From Desulfatirhabdium butyrativorans (GTDB lineage Bacteria; Desulfobacterota; Desulfobacteria; Desulfobacterales; JAIFKL01): DNA of 17,992 bases. The notes under the pieces are model-generated. The model did not search any database. It had not been told where the DNA came from and saw only the letters and a program-made list of their open reading frames with translations. This document shows positions 13,939 through 17,992 of the stretch, piece by piece. The position numbers and the translations under genes were made by a program. Position 1 is the first letter of the stretch. Every line of letters starts with the position of its first letter. The stretch covers positions 1 to 17,992 of the forward strand of contig DZCT01000042.1 in NCBI GenBank assembly GCA_022736535.1. The letters are read 5' to 3'.

Positions 13939-16900
13939 CAGTTGACTTCCATTTTCTCTATTTCTTTGAGCAGCATGGCTTCTGCCTCAGCTTCCGAAAT
14001 ATCTTCCAGTTCGGATTTAAGCTCTTCTGTCTCCTGCCTTATCTCATTAGACGCCGCGTCTGATGAAAACAAAGCAGAAAGCACATCGCTCATGAGATAA
14101 TCCGCCATGACTTCCACCATCGGATAGTCAAAGACCAGCGTTGAACGAAGCGCATGACCCAGATCAGCTTCAAGGCGGTTCTTCAAATCCACTGCCATGA
14201 GCGAATCTATTCCCAAATCAAACAGACGCTGGCGCAATCCGATCCGTTCGGGACTGCTCAAATCCAGCACTTTCGCCGCTAATGAGCGGATATGAGCAAT
14301 GAGCAGATCACGGCGTTCATTTATTTCTGCGGCTTCCAACTGTCTGAGCAGTTGGGCTTTCTGAACAGTTTCCTGAGTTTCATGCGGCATGAATGCTTCA
14401 AAGAACGGAAGCTTTACTCCCTTGAAGAAATGCTGCATGAACTTCGGCCAGTTAAGCGGAATCACGCCGATCTGGGCAGTGTTCTGTTTTTCCGGAGTGC
14501 AAAAATGAAATTTTTGCAGAAGTTCTCCCAATATCTGCAAGCCTTGTTCCGGCAGAATGCTTGTCAATCCTTGCTCTGCGATGCGCTGCCGGTCCCGCTT
14601 TGTCAGTGTTGCCGCCATTCCGGCTTCAGCCCAAGGTCCCCAATTGATGCTGAGACCCGGCAGCCCCATTGCCCGGCGGTAATGGGCAAGCGCGTCCATG
14701 AAGGCATTGGCAGCCGCGTAATTGCCCTGTGCTGCCGCGCCGAAAAGTGAAGTCATTGAGGAAAAACAGACAAAGAAATCCAAAGGCATGTCTCGCGTCA
14801 GCGTATGCAGATGCCATGCCCCCTCGGCTTTCGGAGCAATCACTCTTTGAAATCGCTCATAAGTCTGCTGTCTCAGCATTCCGTCATCCAGAATACCGGC
14901 GGCGTGAACAATGCCCTTTAGCAGCGGCATCGCGGCTTTTATCTCTTCAAGCATTCCGGCAACATCTTCACGCAGAGAGACATCGGCTTTTACTACCAGC
15001 ACCTTTGTTCCGGAAGCTTCCAATTGACTCACAGCCGCCTGCGCCTCGGGTGTTGACGCGCCGCTCCTGCCGCTCAGAATAATGTGCCGTGCGCCCTTTT
15101 CCGCCATCCATTGAGCAATTCTAAGTCCGAGTCCGCCGAGTCCGCCGGTAATCAGATAGGAGGCATTTTCATCAAACTGCAAAGGGTCATTTGTCTCTTG
15201 CGGTACGGCTCTGGCAAGTCTTGCGACATAGCGAATGCCCTGACGCAGCATCACCTGATTCTCTTGATCGGAAATCTGCAATTCCTCAAATAATGCCTGA
15301 GCATTCTGCTCCGGCGATTCGGAGGGATCCAAATCTGCACATACACAATGAAATTCAGGATGTTCGAGAGAAATGACTCGTCCCAGCCCCCACAAGGGCG
15401 TCTGACGGAGACCTCCGAAGTTTACCATTTTTGCAACAGCGCCGCGAGTTATGAGCCACAGACGGGGAGCTTCAGACCATCCCGCAGCAATCATTGACTG
15501 AAGCAGGTGAAGGGAAGATTGAACGCTGGGTTCGAGGTTCGGGGTTCGGGGTTCGGGTGATTGAATATCTTCAATAGCCGCGAGATAAACAATGCCTCGC
15601 AAATCTCCTCTAATCTCCGCAAACAGGCGAGTAAATGCTTCGCTGTCTTTCGAGTCTATCGTGTCGGAAAACACGAGCAGACAATGTTCGCCCTGTTCTT
15701 CGAGATATTCGGCGAGCTTTTCGCCGATGCCGCATCTGTCGCTGAAGATGAGCCATTTGCCCTGCCCCCTGTCACCTGTTGCCTGTTGCCTGTTCCCTGC
15801 CTCCACCCATTTGACTTCATAGAGCCAGTCGCTGAAATTTTTTCTCAGTCCCCGTAAAACGGCTTCTCTGCCTGCTTTTCTTCCTTCAAGCCCCATAATT
15901 TCCGCTATGACCTGCCCGCTCGGATCAAAGAGTTGAATGTCTCCGCTCAGACGGTTTTCTTCAGAAATTTCCTGCACGCGAGAGTATGCCCACAGTTCGG
16001 AACTTTCAGGGCGGCGATAAAATCTGAATTCTTTAATATGAAAAGGAATATATGTTTCATCTTCTTCGGCATTCGTTGCAGTCACCAACAGCCCGAAACA
16101 GGAGTCAATCAAGCCCGGATGAAGCTGGTATCCTTCCGCTCCTTTCAATATCTCAGGCGATTTCATCCGGCAAACAGCTTCATTGTCGCCCTTTCGTATG
16201 GCATGAATCCAATGATAGCTGGGTCCCAGCACTATCCCGCGCCGCGCCTGCATGTCATAGACTTCCGAGGCAATCATTTCTTTTCGGCATCGCTCCCGAA
16301 CATCTTGTATGCTGAATGCTGAATCTGTAAGTTTTACAGCATGTTCGGTGCTGATTTTCCCTGTGACATGAACCGTGTATGCCTCATTTTTATCTGCTGA
16401 TTCCGAGTCAAAACTGATAAGTTTGAAATCGGCTTTTTCATCATTTTCCGGGGTCATAAGCAACTGCACTGTGCGCGAGTCGTTTTCGGGAATCGCCAAT
16501 ACTTGCAGAAAAATCACATCCTCCAAAGTGCAGGCTTCGGCTCCGAATGTCAGTCCCGCCGCGCCCAAAAGCAGCGAGAGATGAGATGCGGCGGATACCA
16601 CCACTTCATTGAAAATTCGGTGGTCATTCAGAAAAGGCAGAGCTTCCGTGCTGAATCGAGATTCAAACAGCGTCTCTTTGAGCAAAGGAGATGAAATCTT
16701 CTTATCCAGCAAAGGATGAATCCGGGAAAAAAGCCGATTCTCGGAAGAGGTTTCACGCGCGGCTTCCATGTTTATCCAATATCGCTCACGCTGAAAAGGA
16801 TAATTCGGGAGCAACACCCGGCGGCAAGAGTAATTCCGGTAAAACCTCGACCAGTCCACATCTACGCCGTTTGTATAGAGTTCAGCGAGACTTTGAAGCA

Positions 16901-17992
16901 GTTGCTGCCAATCCGGACGGTTCGGGCGCAGGCTTGGAACCCAGATACCGACTTCTTTCGGGAGACAATTTCTGCCCATTCCCAGCAATACCGGCTTGGG
17001 ACCCGCCTCCAAAAATATCTCATACCCCTGCTCATGAAGTGTAGTCATGCTATCCGCAAAGCGCACCGGCTGTCGCACATGTCTCACCCAATACTCAGGC
17101 GAGGCGATTTCATCTCCCGCGATTTTTCCCGTGACATTGGAAACAATGTCTCTCTGCGGAGACGAATAGCTCACCTCCCGGCAGACCCGCTCGAAATCCG
17201 CCAGCATCGGCTCCATCAAGGGCGAGTGAAAGGCATGAGAGACTTTCAACGCGGTGGTTTTGATGCCTTCAGCCTGCAATGTCTCACATACGGCTTTGAC
17301 TGCATCGCTTTTCCCGGAAATGACGATATTCTTGGTACCGTTAATCGCTGCAATAGAAAGCGCATCAGCGTAAGGCAAAATCACGGCTGCGGCTTTTGTC
17401 TCATCTGTCATCAGGGCTGCCATTTCTCCGCCGGAAGGCAATGCCTGCATCAACCTCGCCCTCGCTGAAATCAGCTTCAAGCCGTCTTGCAAAGAAAAAA
17501 CACCTGCCGCATGAGCCGCGACATATTCCCCCACGCTGTGTCCCATCATCACGGAAGGCGTAATCCCCCAAGATTTCCACAAGCTATAAAGCGCGTATTC
17601 TATGGAAAACAGAGCAGGCTGCGTATATCTCGTCTGGCTCAGAAGCGATTCATCCGCGTCCTCGCCATAAAGCAAGTCAATTAAAGACTTGTCCATATAG
17701 GAACGCAATATCTCATCGCATTTATCCAATGCCTCTTTGAATACCGGCTGAGTATCATAAAGCATGCGCCCCATTCCCACGTACTGAGACCCTTGCCCGG
17801 TAAATAGAAAAGCGATGCGGGGTTCGGGGTTCGGGGTTCGAGGTTCGGGGTACTGACTTTTGTATTTTACAAGTCCCTCTTTTATCTCTTCTTCGGATTT
17901 GCCGACCATAGCCATACGATATTCAAAATGGTCGCGTCCGACAGCGGCGGTATAGCAAATATCGGCTATATTGTATGAAGTTTCAGAAAGAT
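13938..17992 (-). CDS. Type I polyketide synthase subunit, C-terminal part (AT-DH-KR-ACP), start beyond right edge
   Basis: Reading frame is open to the window edge; the visible part begins in the KS-AT linker (DICYTAAVGRDHFEYR), so a KS should lie outside. Residues count from the in-frame Met at 17915. AT about 33-330: Ser127 in GHSVG, HAFHS at 227-231 (malonyl-type). DH about 398-690: His432 and Asp604 in HPGLIDS are present, but the HxxxGxxxxP box reads His-x3-Asn-x4-Ser. KR about 690-1100: NAD(P)H loop GGLGGLG at 924-930, Ser1053, Tyr1066, Asn1070; LDD at 1009-1011 predicts a B-type (D-hydroxyl) product. ACP about 1205-1280: Ser1238 in LGIDSL. The acidic tail (1298-1325) resembles a C-terminal docking helix. 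No thioesterase, so the chain should pass to another subunit. Three heptamer repeats are translated in its linkers. Confidence 0.95.
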   Translation of the reverse strand, partial: LSETSYNIADICYTAAVGRDHFEYRMAMVGKSEEEIKEGLVKYKSQYPEPRTPNPEPRIAFLFTGQGSQYVGMGRMLYDTQPVFKEALDKCDEILRSYMDKSLIDLLYGEDADESLLSQTRYTQPALFSIEYALYSLWKSWGITPSVMMGHSVGEYVAAHAAGVFSLQDGLKLISARARLMQALPSGGEMAALMTDETKAAAVILPYADALSIAAINGTKNIVISGKSDAVKAVCETLQAEGIKTTALKVSHAFHSPLMEPMLADFERVCREVSYSSPQRDIVSNVTGKIAGDEIASPEYWVRHVRQPVRFADSMTTLHEQGYEIFLEAGPKPVLLGMGRNCLPKEVGIWVPSLRPNRPDWQQLLQSLAELYTNGVDVDWSRFYRNYSCRRVLLPNYPFQRERYWINMEAARETSSENRLFSRIHPLLDKKISSPLLKETLFESRFSTEALPFLNDHRIFNEVVVSAASHLSLLLGAAGLTFGAEACTLEDVIFLQVLAIPENDSRTVQLLMTPENDEKADFKLISFDSESADKNEAYTVHVTGKISTEHAVKLTDSAFSIQDVRERCRKEMIASEVYDMQARRGIVLGPSYHWIHAIRKGDNEAVCRMKSPEILKGAEGYQLHPGLIDSCFGLLVTATNAEEDETYIPFHIKEFRFYRRPESSELWAYSRVQEISEENRLSGDIQLFDPSGQVIAEIMGLEGRKAGREAVLRGLRKNFSDWLYEVKWVEAGNRQQATGDRGQGKWLIFSDRCGIGEKLAEYLEEQGEHCLLVFSDTIDSKDSEAFTRLFAEIRGDLRGIVYLAAIEDIQSPEPRTPNLEPSVQSSLHLLQSMIAAGWSEAPRLWLITRGAVAKMVNFGGLRQTPLWGLGRVISLEHPEFHCVCADLDPSESPEQNAQALFEELQISDQENQVMLRQGIRYVARLARAVPQETNDPLQFDENASYLITGGLGGLGLRIAQWMAEKGARHIILSGRSGASTPEAQAAVSQLEASGTKVLVVKADVSLREDVAGMLEEIKAAMPLLKGIVHAAGILDDGMLRQQTYERFQRVIAPKAEGAWHLHTLTRDMPLDFFVCFSSMTSLFGAAAQGNYAAANAFMDALAHYRRAMGLPGLSINWGPWAEAGMAATLTKRDRQRIAEQGLTSILPEQGLQILGELLQKFHFCTPEKQNTAQIGVIPLNWPKFMQHFFKGVKLPFFEAFMPHETQETVQKAQLLRQLEAAEINERRDLLIAHIRSLAAKVLDLSSPERIGLRQRLFDLGIDSLMAVDLKNRLEADLGHALRSTLVFDYPMVEVMADYLMSDVLSALFSSDAASNEIRQETEELKSELEDISEAEAEAMLLKEIEKMEVN
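15528..15557. repeat. GTTCGGG heptamer repeat in the right PKS
   Basis: About four tandem copies of GTTCGGG or GTTCGAG on the plus strand, encoding SPEPRTPNLEP on the minus strand within the non-catalytic half of the KR region (about residues 786-796). Confidence 0.75.
15762..15803. repeat. CTGNNNN heptamer repeat in the right PKS
   Basis: Six consecutive heptamers, each starting with CTG; two are identical CTGTTGC. Translated on the minus strand as AGNRQQATGDRGQG (706-719), a linker between the DH and KR regions. Confidence 0.75.
17819..17851. repeat. GTTCGGG heptamer repeat just before the right PKS acyltransferase
   Basis: Four tandem GTTCGGG/GTTCGAG units on the plus strand, the same heptamer as at 15528-15557. 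Encodes PEPRTPNPEPR (23-33), directly before the AT start IAFLFTGQGS. Confidence 0.75.

Overview
All credible genes in this window lie on the minus strand, so transcription runs from the right edge to the left edge. Read in that order: a type I polyketide synthase (PKS) subunit cut by the right edge (AT-DH-KR-ACP visible); a large two-partner-secretion (TPS) exoprotein of the filamentous-haemagglutinin type; an exported FGE/SUMF1-fold protein; a 3-hydroxyacyl-CoA dehydrogenase; a small acyl carrier protein; a membrane-anchored serine hydrolase of the beta-lactamase/S12 family; an acyl-CoA dehydrogenase; a long-chain acyl-CoA synthetase-like ligase; an FkbH-family protein; and a second PKS subunit (KS-AT visible) cut by the left edge. 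The window is the interior of a polyketide biosynthetic gene cluster.

The central inference is that four of the small genes (FkbH-like, FkbJ-like ACP, FkbK-like dehydrogenase, FkbI-like acyl-CoA dehydrogenase) form the set that turns a glycolytic 3-carbon phosphate into hydroxymalonyl-ACP, the PKS extender unit of the zwittermicin pathway and the precursor of methoxymalonyl-ACP in the FK520 and ansamitocin pathways. No O-methyltransferase is seen, so the hydroxy form is predicted unless a methyltransferase lies outside. Between them sit an acyl-CoA ligase and a serine hydrolase with a signal peptide, an S-x-x-K/Y-x-N/H-x-G active site and three C-terminal membrane helices. This is the layout of the prodrug-activating peptidases ClbP (colibactin) and ZmaM (zwittermicin). 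Together they suggest a colibactin/zwittermicin-like logic, but the substrate of the hydrolase cannot be read from sequence.

Coupling is tight in two stretches. The right-edge PKS and the TPS exoprotein overlap by one base. The hydrolase, acyl-CoA dehydrogenase, ligase and FkbH genes follow one another with gaps of 1 to 13 bases. A terminator-like hairpin and a good sigma70-type promoter separate FkbH from the left PKS, so that PKS probably has its own transcript. The right PKS ends in an acidic helical tail and the left PKS begins with a helical leader, compatible with docking in the order right PKS to left PKS.

The DNA carries many small repeats. Heptanucleotide tandem repeats, some of them hairpin-forming, lie in frame inside inter-domain linkers of both PKS genes and just after the dehydrogenase gene. 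A palindromic GC-rich repeat is translated inside the ligase. A roughly 100-bp element with terminal inverted repeats occurs twice in inverted orientation, with a partial third copy. The exoprotein contains a four-unit block of about 273 residues that has been duplicated.

A TPS exoprotein and exported proteins point to a Gram-negative host. Moderate GC, abundant small repeats, TPS exoproteins ending in an SRFVxSGR-like motif, and FGE-fold proteins recall large-genome filamentous or multicellular Desulfobacterota, or cyanobacteria-like genomes; this placement is tentative. No RNA genes, CRISPR arrays, transposases or phage genes were seen. No gene-free stretch exceeds 300 bases.
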